This document shows, in pieces, positions 37,208 to 46,361 of a stretch of 64,000 nucleotides of DNA. The DNA comes from GH45 sp046704385. GTDB taxonomy: Bacteria > Bacteroidota > Bacteroidia > Bacteroidales > SZUA-534. The position numbers were made by a program, and so were the translations under genes. Numbering within the stretch: the stretch's first letter is position 1; every line of letters begins with the position of its first letter. The stretch spans positions 42,001-106,000 of the forward strand of contig JBJKSB010000071.1 in the NCBI GenBank assembly GCA_046704385.1. Reading direction: 5' to 3'. A model generated the notes under the pieces. That model made no database searches and was not told where the DNA came from. It saw nothing but the letters and a program-made list of their open reading frames with translations.

Positions 37208-38005
37208 ATGTCATTTAAATGTAATATAGGGCTTCACGTTTGGGATGGTTGTACTTGTACCGAATGTGGCAAAGTAAGGAGCGATCACCATGATTTAAAA
37301 GACAATTGTGAGAAATGCGCCAAATGTGGAACGGTTATTCCTGATCAACACAACTGGTCGCACGATTGTGAAAAATGCTCAAAATGTGGTGCAACGCGTG
37401 AAAATATTCATGACTGGCGAATGGATTGTGAAACGTGCACTGTTTGTGGAACTAATCGTAAAGGGCATCATGAACTGGTTGATGGAATTTGCGTTAAATG
37501 TGGTCATGGAACTTTTACTGATAAAAGAGATGATTTGGCTTATCGGGTAGTGAAAATAGGAGATCAGATTCTTATGGCCGAAAACTTCAAAAGAATTCCT
37601 AATGATGGAAATTCATGGTCATATGAGGGAGAAGAAAAAAATGTGGGGATTTATGGATATTTATATGACTTTGAAACCGCACAAAAAATGACTCCGGCTG
37701 GTTGGCATTTACCAAGTAAAGAGGAATGGGAAACACTGATCCAGGATTTAGGAGGAAATGACAAACACTTGGTAGATAAATTGAAAAAAGGTGGCGAAAG
37801 CGGATTTGACGGTTTAAATGGTGGGTTGCGCAACGCACGCGGAGCCTTTAACAGTCTGGGTGCCAGTGGCCATTTTTGTTGTAGTACACAGGAAAGTGAT
37901 GATAATGTATGTCATTTTAAGATAAGCACTTTGAAAGGAGCTGCAGAATTTGAAAAAGGTGAGAAGAGTATTGGGTTGAGTGTAAGATATTTTAGGGATA
38001 AATAA
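37208..38005 (+). CDS. Cys/His-repeat protein fused to a FISUMP domain
   Basis: A 265-residue protein without a signal peptide. Residues 1-100 hold about five units of roughly 20 residues with the pattern C-x2-C-x2-C-G-x3-R-x2-H (CTCTECGKVRSDHH, CEKCAKCGTVIPDQH, CEKCSKCGATRENIH, CETCTVCGTNRKGHH, ICVKCG), probably a chain of zinc-binding knuckles. Residues 105-265 form a Fibrobacter succinogenes major paralogous (FISUMP) domain (LMAENFKRIP, YGYLYDFETAQ, PAGWHLPSKEEWETLI, SIGLSVRYFRD). FISUMP domains are normally on secreted or lipid-anchored proteins, so an apparently cytoplasmic zinc-knuckle fusion is odd. It has its own strong Shine-Dalgarno and a terminator downstream. Function unknown. Confidence 0.8.
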   Translation: MSFKCNIGLHVWDGCTCTECGKVRSDHHDLKDNCEKCAKCGTVIPDQHNWSHDCEKCSKCGATRENIHDWRMDCETCTVCGTNRKGHHELVDGICVKCGHGTFTDKRDDLAYRVVKIGDQILMAENFKRIPNDGNSWSYEGEEKNVGIYGYLYDFETAQKMTPAGWHLPSKEEWETLIQDLGGNDKHLVDKLKKGGESGFDGLNGGLRNARGAFNSLGASGHFCCSTQESDDNVCHFKISTLKGAAEFEKGEKSIGLSVRYFRDK

Positions 38006-38024
38006 TAATTGTATCAGTATATTG

Positions 38025-38060
38025 AAAAGGCCTGTTATTAATTAAATAACCGGCCTTTTT
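38025..38060. terminator. Strong, probably bidirectional intrinsic terminator
   Basis: AAAAGGCC-T-GTTATT pairs with AATAAC-C-GGCCTTTTT, a long stem with T-runs on both strands. It closes the FISUMP gene. Confidence 0.88.
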
Positions 38061-38192
38061 CTTCAATTGCTATAATGAATTGCCTCAAAATTATAGACTG
38101 AAAGATTTCTTTTTTATTTATGGCATGATGATTGAATTATGTTAACTATTGTTAACGAAATTCAATTAATTAACTAATTAAATTCTATTCAC

Positions 38193-38894
38193 ATGAAAAC
38201 AAACATTGCTCTTTTAGTGCTTGGAATAGTATTATTCAATTCAGTCAACCTTTATGCACAATGGACTCTGGGTGGAAACCTATGGTGTTACTATCAGAAT
38301 AACGATTATAAAAATAATCCTAACGTTTTAACTGATAATAATAAATATTCAGATATAAACATTACCCCATCGGTGGGATATTATCTTAATAGTCAGATAG
38401 TAATCGGTATAACTGCTGGCGTTGATATAAATAAATATAATACAGAGTATAATTATAGGAATGATCTTTCATCAAACTACAGTAGGCAATCAAAATATTT
38501 TGGTCTCACTGGTGGATCATATATAAAATATTACAAATCATTTTCTGAGAAAATTAGCTTTTGTAATACATTAACTCTTTACTTTGAAAATGGAGTGAAT
38601 AATGTTGAAGAAAGTTATACTAGTGATACTTATATATCAAAAAGTATTGAAAAGGAGAAAGGCATAAATCTCGCTTATACTCCAGCTTTAAGTTTTAAGA
38701 TTAATGACCACGTTAATTTAGAATTGTCTTTTGCCGCTATATATTTTGGCAAATCAAAAAGTAAAACAAACAATTGGAACGAAGATCGACAAACCGGAGT
38801 TAAAACGAATGAGATTTCTTTAGATGGGTCAAGTGATTTTAATGTAGGTATTTATTACAATCAATTTGGAATTGGTATAAACTATAAATTCTAA
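38193..38894 (+). CDS. Small outer-membrane beta-barrel protein
   Basis: A 233-residue exported protein with a signal peptide ending LYAQ and a mature part of alternating strands rich in Tyr, Asn and Gly. It ends in NYKF, a terminal aromatic residue typical of outer-membrane barrels. Strands such as VIGITAGVDINKY and FGLTGGSYIKYYK suggest an eight-strand OmpX/OMP_b-brl type barrel. Its stop overlaps the convergent menE stop by four bases. Two GTTAAC palindromes 10 bp apart (38141-38156) lie upstream. The specific role is unknown. Confidence 0.78.
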   Translation: MKTNIALLVLGIVLFNSVNLYAQWTLGGNLWCYYQNNDYKNNPNVLTDNNKYSDINITPSVGYYLNSQIVIGITAGVDINKYNTEYNYRNDLSSNYSRQSKYFGLTGGSYIKYYKSFSEKISFCNTLTLYFENGVNNVEESYTSDTYISKSIEKEKGINLAYTPALSFKINDHVNLELSFAAIYFGKSKSKTNNWNEDRQTGVKTNEISLDGSSDFNVGIYYNQFGIGINYKF

Positions 38895-39940
38895 ATAAAG
38901 GTTACCAAATCCTTCCTCTTTATTTTACCAGATTCCGTTAAAGGGAAGTTCTTTAGAAATTTTATTTCTTTAGGGTTAGAGTAGTGAGGAAGGATTTCTT
39001 TGATCTTATCAAAAAGTTCTGAAGTTTCGAACGGCTCTCCTTCAATAACAAGCACAACTTTTTGGCCTAACTTATCATCGGGTACACTGGAAATACAAAA
39101 ACGATTTGATATCAAGTGTTCAATTTTAGCTTCAATTTCTTCCGGTGAAAATTTAATACCGCCTGAATTGATAATAAAATCAGCACGTCCTTTCCATTTA
39201 AAAAGTCCCTGGTTATCAATTATTTCAATAATATCGTTGGTTTTCATGCGGTAAATTCCTAATTCCGGGAAATCAACAACCATAACATCATTAAATCCCT
39301 GGTTTAAATAGACACCGTTGAAAGGGACAAAATAATCGATTAGTTCAGGTGCAATTTGCCTGACCGCAATATGAGAAAGCGTTTCAGTCATACCAAAGGT
39401 TTCGTATGCAATTACTTTGTGTTTGAGCAATTCATTAATTAACGATCGCGGAACCTGTCCGCCTCCTATAATTAAGTAGTTAAGTAGATTGAATTGTTCC
39501 GGGCATTTTAAACTCTCATAAACTTGCATGGGTACCATGGCTGCAAAGTCAATTTTTTCACTTAGGCTGCTTACTGGATTTTGCGAGGGTTCCACACAAA
39601 TCAACCTCATACCGGAAACCATGGCGCGGACCAGCATCATTTTGCCGGCGATATAAGAGGCAGAAAGGCAAAGTAACCCTAAACAACTTTCGTTTAATTG
39701 GAAATAATCGCAGGTTTTTGTAGCCGAAACCCACAATTTCGATTTTTCAACATGAATAATTTTAGGCTCACCTGTCGATCCAGATGTTTTTAAGTCAACC
39801 GTTGGTTTATCATTCGCCCATTCCTCTATAAAATCAATTATATCGTTCCACCATTTTTTATTGGGCTGCAAATTTCTTAATTCATTGAGCTGAATATTGG
39901 GCGTAAGTTCTATTGAATGGTTATTAATGACAATTTTCAC
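38891..39940 (-). CDS. menE: o-Succinylbenzoate-CoA ligase (MenE)
   Basis: A 349-residue adenylate-forming enzyme that activates o-succinylbenzoate with ATP and CoA in menaquinone synthesis. The P-loop TSGSTGEPKIIHVEKSK, the YETFGMTET core motif and the C-terminal lysine motif LTESGKIKRKDL are all present. It is shorter than the typical 450 residues, as is usual for Bacteroidota MenE. The start is GTG at 39940-39938; no in-frame ATG is better placed. It is the last gene of the menB-menA-menC-menE block, 15 bp after menC, and overlaps the convergent barrel gene by four bases. Confidence 0.92.
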   Translation of the reverse strand: MKIVINNHSIELTPNIQLNELRNLQPNKKWWNDIIDFIEEWANDKPTVDLKTSGSTGEPKIIHVEKSKLWVSATKTCDYFQLNESCLGLLCLSASYIAGKMMLVRAMVSGMRLICVEPSQNPVSSLSEKIDFAAMVPMQVYESLKCPEQFNLLNYLIIGGGQVPRSLINELLKHKVIAYETFGMTETLSHIAVRQIAPELIDYFVPFNGVYLNQGFNDVMVVDFPELGIYRMKTNDIIEIIDNQGLFKWKGRADFIINSGGIKFSPEEIEAKIEHLISNRFCISSVPDDKLGQKVVLVIEGEPFETSELFDKIKEILPHYSNPKEIKFLKNFPLTESGKIKRKDLVTFI

Positions 39941-39955
39941 GATTGCTATTATTTT

Positions 39956-40999
39956 TTATTTATTTAATGGAATATTCCATTTTTTAGCTTGATTGTACCA
40001 AAGCTTTTCCCCCTTTATTTCAAGCGGTGAATCAATATTATTGGAATAAACCTGCCCGGTTCCAAGTCCCTGGGGCATATCTGATCCATTCAAATACGTC
40101 CATTGCGAAATCGCATTTAATCCAATATTACCTTCTAACGCCGACGTTACCCACCAGCCAATATTTCTTTCCTCAGCCAGACGAGACCATTTCATTGTTT
40201 CAGCTAAACCTCCAATTAAAGATGGTTTTAATATTATAAATTGTGGCTTGATGGTTTCGAGTAGATCGACTTTTTTACCGGGTAGTACACCTATTAGCTC
40301 TTCATCAAGGGCAATAGGCAACGCAGTTTTTAGGCAAAGTTCCTGCATCTTTTCCCATTGTCCTGATTTTATAGGTTGTTCAATAGAGTGCAAATTGAAT
40401 TTCGAGAGAATTTCTAATTTTTGTAAAGCATTATCAGGGTTGAAGGCACCATTGGCATCTACTCTTATTTCAAGATCACCAGCGCTGAATGATTTACGTA
40501 TATGTTTCAGTAACTGCAATTCATCATCAAAATTGATAGCACCAATTTTAAGTTTTATACATGTAAATCCCAGCCTGATCTTTTCATCAATTCTGAATAG
40601 CATTTCATCTTTTCTGCCCATCCAAACCAGTCCGTTTATTTGAATCCCGGCTTTTCCTTCTGTGAAGTCAGATGGAAACAGGATTTGATTTCCTCCGTTT
40701 TCTAAATCAAATCTGGCCGTTTCAATGCCAAATTTTAGGGCAGGAAATGGATCCAATACTTTTATATCGTTAAAGGAATCTGGGTTACTAATAAAAGCAG
40801 AAAGTTGTTCTTCAATATCTTTCTCATTTTCAGACGAAAGTCCCGGAATCAGGGAAACCTCACCCCAACCTGCAATCGTGTAATTTTCATCGTCCCAAAG
40901 TTTTATAAAATACGATGGTTTTTCGGTTAAAACACCTCGCGACGTTCCACCCGGAGTAATAAAATGAAATTTATAAGGATAATACTGTGCTTTTAACAT
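39956..40999 (-). CDS. menC: o-Succinylbenzoate synthase (MenC)
   Basis: A 347-residue enolase-superfamily enzyme that dehydrates SHCHC to o-succinylbenzoate. Catalytic features are visible: the lysine pair in CIKLKIGA, the metal ligands in RVDANGAF, IEQP and ALDEEL, and the opposite lysine in FIILKPSLIGG. The start at 40999 is ATG, one base after the menA stop, so the genes are coupled. Menaquinone is the usual respiratory quinone of the phylum. Confidence 0.92.
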   Translation of the reverse strand: MLKAQYYPYKFHFITPGGTSRGVLTEKPSYFIKLWDDENYTIAGWGEVSLIPGLSSENEKDIEEQLSAFISNPDSFNDIKVLDPFPALKFGIETARFDLENGGNQILFPSDFTEGKAGIQINGLVWMGRKDEMLFRIDEKIRLGFTCIKLKIGAINFDDELQLLKHIRKSFSAGDLEIRVDANGAFNPDNALQKLEILSKFNLHSIEQPIKSGQWEKMQELCLKTALPIALDEELIGVLPGKKVDLLETIKPQFIILKPSLIGGLAETMKWSRLAEERNIGWWVTSALEGNIGLNAISQWTYLNGSDMPQGLGTGQVYSNNIDSPLEIKGEKLWYNQAKKWNIPLNK

Positions 41000-41000
41000 A

Positions 41001-41909
41001 TTACAAAAGTAATCCTATACCAACCCAAACAGAAATTAAAAGCGTGGAAAGTGACAGTTGTTTTAGTTCAGGATCAAGACTTTTAGGATCATTATTTTTA
41101 ATTATCCTGGATACATGCACTGTCAACGGTATGGCAGGTATAATTAGCGATAAAACGGTGTAGAATTTGCCAAGCTCAATCAGGTATATCACAAAAAGTA
41201 CCAGTCCAAGTACGATTAAAAGGGCATGGTAAATTTTGCCGACTCGATTTCCAAAGCGCACGGCCAGTGTCATTTTACCTGAATTTTTATCATTCTCCAC
41301 ATCACGCATGTTGTTAATATTCAGAACACCGGTACTTAACAATCCAACTGAGGTTGCCGGAAGAATTACCCATCCACTCAATCGTTGGGTAAATAAATAA
41401 TAAGTTCCCCAAACCGAGGCAATGCCAAAAAAGATAAAAACCATGATATCGCCAAAACCTTTATAGCCAAAATTCCTTTTCCCAACCGTATATTTTATAG
41501 CAGCTCCAATCGCGCCAATCCCAGCTAACATGAATACAAAAAAAGTTAAGCTAAACAAATTTCCAAGTGATACCTTCAATAACAAAATTCCTGTAACCAA
41601 AGCCATGAATCCGGTCAGGTATATTGCTATTTTCATCTCTTTAGGACTTATAAGTCCACTTTGAACAGCTCGCTCAGGCCCAACGCGATTTTCATTATCA
41701 GTACCATGCGTAAAATCACCGTAATCGTTGGCTAAATTGGATAAAATTTGAAGGAGCAGCGTGGTGATTAAGGCAAGGGAAAAAATATCGTAACGATAAA
41801 TTTGCTCGCTAAAAGCCATTAAACCTGCCAGTATAACCCCGGAAACAGCCAGTGGCAAAGTTCGTAATCTGGCTGCGTGTATCCAGGCTTTGAGTTTAGT
41901 TTTATTCAT
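41001..41909 (-). CDS. menA: 1,4-Dihydroxy-2-naphthoate polyprenyltransferase (MenA)
   Basis: A 302-residue integral membrane UbiA-family prenyltransferase that attaches the polyprenyl chain to DHNA. It has about eight or nine membrane spans, the first prenyl-diphosphate motif NDYGDFTHGTD and a second Asp-rich motif NNMRDVENDKNSGK. It begins 67 bp after menB and ends one base before menC. The idi gene nearby supplies the isoprenoid precursor. Confidence 0.93.
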   Translation of the reverse strand: MNKTKLKAWIHAARLRTLPLAVSGVILAGLMAFSEQIYRYDIFSLALITTLLLQILSNLANDYGDFTHGTDNENRVGPERAVQSGLISPKEMKIAIYLTGFMALVTGILLLKVSLGNLFSLTFFVFMLAGIGAIGAAIKYTVGKRNFGYKGFGDIMVFIFFGIASVWGTYYLFTQRLSGWVILPATSVGLLSTGVLNINNMRDVENDKNSGKMTLAVRFGNRVGKIYHALLIVLGLVLFVIYLIELGKFYTVLSLIIPAIPLTVHVSRIIKNNDPKSLDPELKQLSLSTLLISVWVGIGLLL

Positions 41910-41976
41910 TTAAAAGCATCCTTTTAAAGATATTTCAGTTACAATCAATAGAAATCTGTTAAATCAGTGTTCCATA

Positions 41977-42795
41977 TTATGGAAGACGTTTATATTTACT
42001 GAAATCGGGTTTGCGTTTTTCAAGAAATGCAGTTTTACCTTCCTGTGCTTCATCGGTGTAATAATATAACATGGTGGCATTTCCGGCTAGTTCCTGTATT
42101 CCTGCTTGTCCATCCAATTCTGCATTTAACCCGGCTTTAATCATGCGCAATGCTATAGGAGAGTGCTGTAGTATTTCTTTACACCACTGAACGGTTTCAT
42201 CTTCAAGCTGATCCAGAGGGACAACTTTATTCACTAATCCCATGTCTAAGGCTTCCTGAGCACTGTATTGACGACATAAGAACCATATCTCGCGGGCTTT
42301 TTTCTGTCCTACATGACGGGCCAGGTACGAGGAACCAAAACCACCATCGAAGCTGCCAACCTTAGGGCCGGTCTGCCCGAATATGGCATTTTCAGAAGCT
42401 AATGAAATATCACACATTACATGAAGTACATGTCCACCACCAATGGCATAACCATTTACCATGGCAATTACAGGTTTTGGAATACTCCTTATTTGCTTTT
42501 GAACGTCCAGAATATTTAGCCTGGGAATACCATCTTTACCAACATATCCTGCACGCCCTTTTACTTTTTGATCGCCTCCGCTACAAAATGCTTTATCTCC
42601 TTCGCCGGTGAATACTACCACGCCAATATTGGGATCCTCACGGCAAATACTCATGGCATCGCTCATTTCCATGGTGGTTTCAGGCCTGAATGCATTTCTA
42701 ACTTCAGGTCTGTTTAGGGTAATTTTTGCGATACCTTCAAAAAATTCAAATTTAATATCCTCGTATTCCTTAATTGTAGTCCAGTTCCTTTTCAT
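41977..42795 (-). CDS. menB: 1,4-Dihydroxy-2-naphthoyl-CoA synthase (MenB)
   Basis: A 272-residue crotonase-family enzyme that closes the naphthoate ring from o-succinylbenzoyl-CoA. Family signatures include AFCSGGDQKVKG, GYAIGGGHVLHVMCD and the MenB-specific GQTGPKVGSFDGG. The C-terminus FLEKRKPDFSKYKRLP is also typical. It is the first gene of the second men block, with a probable promoter at 42831-42860. Confidence 0.96.
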   Translation of the reverse strand: MKRNWTTIKEYEDIKFEFFEGIAKITLNRPEVRNAFRPETTMEMSDAMSICREDPNIGVVVFTGEGDKAFCSGGDQKVKGRAGYVGKDGIPRLNILDVQKQIRSIPKPVIAMVNGYAIGGGHVLHVMCDISLASENAIFGQTGPKVGSFDGGFGSSYLARHVGQKKAREIWFLCRQYSAQEALDMGLVNKVVPLDQLEDETVQWCKEILQHSPIALRMIKAGLNAELDGQAGIQELAGNATMLYYYTDEAQEGKTAFLEKRKPDFSKYKRLP

Positions 42796-42830
42796 ATACT
42801 TATCTCTATATTATGTATAATTTAAACCGG

Positions 42831-42860
42831 CAAAGTAAATTATTGTTTTAGTTTTTCAAA
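42831..42860 (-). promoter_or_regulatory. Probable menB promoter (Bacteroidota type)
   Basis: Read on the minus strand, TTTG (42860-42857) is followed after 18 bp by TTACTTTG (42838-42831), one base from the TAnnTTTG -7 consensus. It lies 36 bp upstream of the menB ATG. Confidence 0.5.
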
Positions 42861-43154
42861 ATACCTAATACCATTTTACGACATCAAATATAACCAGAAT
42901 ATAGGTGAATTGACCGCATTCTAAATCATAATCATTATTCGAAATTGTATTTGTGAGATTTATCATTTTGGAATAATGGAATATTAGCGCGTCACTTTTG
43001 TTCGGTGGAGCTATTATTAACTGATAATAGCTCCATCTGATGTCCGGGCGGACATTTATCAACCAATAATTGCTCTATCTGTTTTCGGGGAAACTTTAAA
43101 CGAAAGTTTATGCCTTTATAACCGGAATAAGTAATGATAATGATAGCTTGAATT
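42861..43154. repeat. Hairpin-rich gap between menD and menB
   Basis: The rest of the 359-bp gap has no gene but three inverted repeats: GGAGCTATTAT/ATAATAGCTCC (43007-43034, perfect 11 bp, 6-nt loop), ATGTCC/GGACAT around GGGC (43040-43055), and AAACTTT/AAAGTTT (about 43093-43111). None has a clear T-run. A degenerate second copy of the first element (CAATAATTGCTC, 43064-43075) lies beside it. The hairpins may attenuate or process menD transcripts. Confidence 0.5.
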
Positions 43155-44837
43155 TTAATTGTTTTTCAGATGCGTAACTAATTTTCGGTAAACTTCAGCT
43201 GAAAAATCCGAAGATGTAAAAACTTCTAAAACAGTACAGTTTTGTGAAGTCATTAATAAGGGGAGTGTCTCAATTAATTCAACTTGGTTTGAAGCTTTTA
43301 AATAGCTGATATCGAAAGCCTGGCAAATTTTTTCAGCTTTGGCAGTTTGATGCGTATTAAAAAAACTTTCAATCTGTTCGGTTTGCCGTGGACCTGGAAT
43401 TACCTTAAAAATATTTCCACCTTCGTTGTTAATAAGCAGGACTTTTAAATTTTTAGGAACATGCCGGTTCCAAAATGCGTTTGAATCGTATATAAAACTT
43501 ATATCGCCTGTTATTAAAATTGTCAATTCACTGGATGCCAAGGCACTTCCTGCTGCGGTGGATGTTGATCCATCAATGCCACTGGTTCCTCGGTTACAGT
43601 AATAATTTACTCTATCGTGTTTTGGAAAAAATTCAGCATACCTTACTGGTGTGCTGTTGCCCAGATGCAAATTGACAGACGAATTCAATTGTTTGAAAAA
43701 TATATCGTAAATATTTAAATCGCTCCAATCTGTTGACTTGAAAAATTCACGGCTTTTGGTTAATACTATATCATTTTTAGATAAGTAATCGGCTAAAAAT
43801 AACGGTTCTTTTTTATCAAGTTCATCGGCAAAATTCAGAAAATCAACATGATCAATCATTATCTTATCCGTTAAGGATTGATAAGTATCTACCCGCATCG
43901 GATTTTGATCCACATCAAAATGAAACCGGGGTTTATGTTGACGAAGGAAATTTCTGGTTGCCTTTGAAACAACTGGTCCACCTATAGTAATCAGCAAATC
44001 GGGGGCAAAGTTTTTACCTTCGTCTTTTTGTAGCGAAAGAAACAGATTTTCAGGTGTCGTTATTACTTTTTCACCCTCAATATTAGCAGTGGGTGGGGCA
44101 ATAAAAACTATATTTTTTTCGCAAATTAAGTTATCAATTAACTGGTTTACAATTTTGTCAGGTTTATTGACTCCAACTAAAATCATAATCTTATCACTGC
44201 CATTCCAGGCTTCAATAAATTCATTCCTTATATGATCAGGTATTTTCGATTTTGAATGGGGATTATGCCTGGTATCTTTCTTAACTTCAATTTCAGCAGT
44301 TTCATACAAGGGTTCCATAAATGGAATATTTATATGAACTGGTCCTGTGGGCAAACCAATGGCTTTAGTTAAAGCCTTAATAATTTCAGATTTTCCTTTC
44401 TGTAAATTAACATCTGTTTCACTAACAGGTAAATTAGCTGAAAATTTAATGTGATTCTTAAAAATGTTAAACTGCCTGATAGTCTGTCCGTCTTCCTGAT
44501 CGATTAATTCAGGTGGTCGGTCAGCTGTAATAGTGATTAGAGGGATTTCCTGGTAATAAGCTTCAGTAAGTGCCGGTCCGTAATTTAAAACGGCTGTACC
44601 CGATGTACAGACCACAGCAACCGGTTCGCCCAATTGACGGGCTAACCCCAGGGCATAAAATGCAGCACTACGTTCATCGGGAATAGCATAACAGGTAAAT
44701 TCAGAATGATTATCAAAAGCGATAATTAAGGGTGCATTTCGTGAACCCGGTGAAATAAACACGTGTTTAATACCAAAAGTGTAGCACTGTTCAACCAGTA
44801 TTTGAACCATCTTTTTATTGCTACTCTGGTATAACAT
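43155..44837 (-). CDS. menD: SEPHCHC synthase (MenD)
   Basis: A 560-residue thiamine-diphosphate enzyme that joins isochorismate and 2-oxoglutarate. The N-terminal ISPGSRNAPL, the AVVCTSGTAVLNYGPALTEAYY stretch and ADRPPEL are MenD hallmarks. The C-terminal ThDP/Mg site has GDISFIYDSNAFW and LLINNEGGNIF. It begins two bases after the menF stop and is the last gene before the hairpin-rich gap. Confidence 0.95.
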   Translation of the reverse strand: MLYQSSNKKMVQILVEQCYTFGIKHVFISPGSRNAPLIIAFDNHSEFTCYAIPDERSAAFYALGLARQLGEPVAVVCTSGTAVLNYGPALTEAYYQEIPLITITADRPPELIDQEDGQTIRQFNIFKNHIKFSANLPVSETDVNLQKGKSEIIKALTKAIGLPTGPVHINIPFMEPLYETAEIEVKKDTRHNPHSKSKIPDHIRNEFIEAWNGSDKIMILVGVNKPDKIVNQLIDNLICEKNIVFIAPPTANIEGEKVITTPENLFLSLQKDEGKNFAPDLLITIGGPVVSKATRNFLRQHKPRFHFDVDQNPMRVDTYQSLTDKIMIDHVDFLNFADELDKKEPLFLADYLSKNDIVLTKSREFFKSTDWSDLNIYDIFFKQLNSSVNLHLGNSTPVRYAEFFPKHDRVNYYCNRGTSGIDGSTSTAAGSALASSELTILITGDISFIYDSNAFWNRHVPKNLKVLLINNEGGNIFKVIPGPRQTEQIESFFNTHQTAKAEKICQAFDISYLKASNQVELIETLPLLMTSQNCTVLEVFTSSDFSAEVYRKLVTHLKNN

Positions 44838-44839
44838 AA

Positions 44840-45958
44840 TTATAATGTTTCGAGTATTTTTTCCAGGGTTTGAATTTTAAGCCTGGTTTCTTCCCATTCT
44901 TTTTCGGCATCCGATTCCTGGGTAATTCCTCCACCGGCATATAGAACCACGCCATTATCAAAAGCCTGCAGGCATCTTAAATTAACATATAAGCTTATTT
45001 CACCATCGGGATTGAAGGGTCCCAGGTAGCCGGTATAGTATTCGCGGTCGTAACCTTCAGTTTCCAGAATTAATTCCAGCGAATCTTTTACTGGAAGCCC
45101 GCATACTGCTGGTGTGGGATGAAGTTTTTCAATAAATTGCCCGATTTTTTGCCGGATAATATTTTTAGGAAAATCCAACCGGGTTTTTATGTGAACCAAT
45201 TGTCCTGCTTTAGCTGTTTCAGGACCTATTTCAGTAATTTCATTAATATTAAAATCAGTTAAAACCCTGCGAATATGTTCGGTAACTAATTCCTGTTCAA
45301 CTTGCTCTTTATGATCCCAGGTTACTTCATTGATATCCTTGTAAGGCTGAGTACCCGCCAACGAAACCGTTGAAGCTGTACCATTATTCCCGGCAAGTAG
45401 CAATTCAGGTGTCGCACCAACCCAATATCCTGCTTCAGGAATATAAATCTGATACACAAATGCATTCGGATAACTATTATTTAAAGCCTCGAATAACTCA
45501 GGCATTTGATTTAAATTGTATTTTGAATGCCATTTGTTTCTTGATAATACTGCTTTTTTAATATCCGTTTTGTTAAAAGTCGACAAAAATTCATGAACCA
45601 GGTTGATATGAAGGTTTTTAGAAAAATCAATATCAGCAGTAAATTTATTCTTGTTCCCTTTTAATTTTTTTCGTGGAGTCTCACAATTAAAATCAATGTC
45701 TTTGGTATTACTTCCAAAAGGAATAATATAAATAGGCAGGTGCTTACAAATTTGGAAAGGTGCAAATACAAAACCTTTATGATTATCGATGTTTTTAGGC
45801 GAATAAGTCTTTATGATATCCTCAGGTTTGCAGAATGCCCGGTCGACCTTCACTGATCCGGGAAACGACCAAATGGCAAAAGGTATTCCACAATGGATTG
45901 CCTTTTTAATAAAATCGATGTTATTTATATAATCAGTCAAACTATTACATTTTATCAA
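44840..45958 (-). CDS. menF: Isochorismate synthase (MenF)
   Basis: A 372-residue chorismate-binding enzyme that commits chorismate to menaquinone. Its C-terminal half shows VGATPELLL, SLAGTQPY, LVTEHIRRVL, HPTPAVCGLP and YYTGYLGPF. The frame has no in-frame ATG near its beginning, so the likely start is TTG at 45958-45956, inside the end of the thioesterase gene (14-bp overlap). This suggests translational coupling. An isochorismate synthase for siderophores is the only real alternative and is ruled out by context. Confidence 0.92.
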   Translation of the reverse strand: MIKCNSLTDYINNIDFIKKAIHCGIPFAIWSFPGSVKVDRAFCKPEDIIKTYSPKNIDNHKGFVFAPFQICKHLPIYIIPFGSNTKDIDFNCETPRKKLKGNKNKFTADIDFSKNLHINLVHEFLSTFNKTDIKKAVLSRNKWHSKYNLNQMPELFEALNNSYPNAFVYQIYIPEAGYWVGATPELLLAGNNGTASTVSLAGTQPYKDINEVTWDHKEQVEQELVTEHIRRVLTDFNINEITEIGPETAKAGQLVHIKTRLDFPKNIIRQKIGQFIEKLHPTPAVCGLPVKDSLELILETEGYDREYYTGYLGPFNPDGEISLYVNLRCLQAFDNGVVLYAGGGITQESDAEKEWEETRLKIQTLEKILETL

Positions 45959-46361
45959 TTATCATATTTGTCATTCGGCTGATATTTAGCAAATTGCCTT
46001 CCTGATCAAATATTTTAATCTCACTAACATGAGTTTGTTTTCCTTTATGTATTAAAGTTGCCCGGGCAGTTACCCGTCCTCTTGATGCACTTTTTACATG
46101 ATTTCCATTGATGTCAAGGCCTCGTACATCTTGTTTCCCTGTATCTATGAATAGATAGGAAAGAGCGCTGCCTACAGATTCAGCAAGAGCCATCAGAGCA
46201 CCGCCATGTATAATTTGTGCAGGGTTTATGGTTTTGGAATCAACGGGCATGGTGGCTTCAATAAAGTCGGATCCAATTTTGGTAAATCTGATATCCAGAT
46301 GATCCATCAACGTATTTTTAATAAGCTCATTAAAATGATCAACAATTTGTTCCTCATTCAT
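45945..46361 (-). CDS. Hotdog-fold thioesterase, probable DHNA-CoA thioesterase (MenI-like)
   Basis: A 138-residue PaaI/YdiI-type hotdog enzyme. The signature IIHGGALMALAESVGS holds the catalytic Glu and the HGG helix start, followed by GLDINGNHVKSASRGRV. The E. coli relative YdiI hydrolyses DHNA-CoA, the step between MenB and MenA. Here the gene opens the menF-menD operon and overlaps menF by 14 bp, which supports that role. Biochemically it could be a broader aryl-CoA thioesterase. Confidence 0.82.
   Translation of the reverse strand: MNEEQIVDHFNELIKNTLMDHLDIRFTKIGSDFIEATMPVDSKTINPAQIIHGGALMALAESVGSALSYLFIDTGKQDVRGLDINGNHVKSASRGRVTARATLIHKGKQTHVSEIKIFDQEGNLLNISRMTNMIIDKM

Noticed and set aside
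40248..40643. A 131-codon open frame antisense to menC.
   Set aside because: It is fully contained in menC, whose catalytic motifs are intact, and has no protein-like features.
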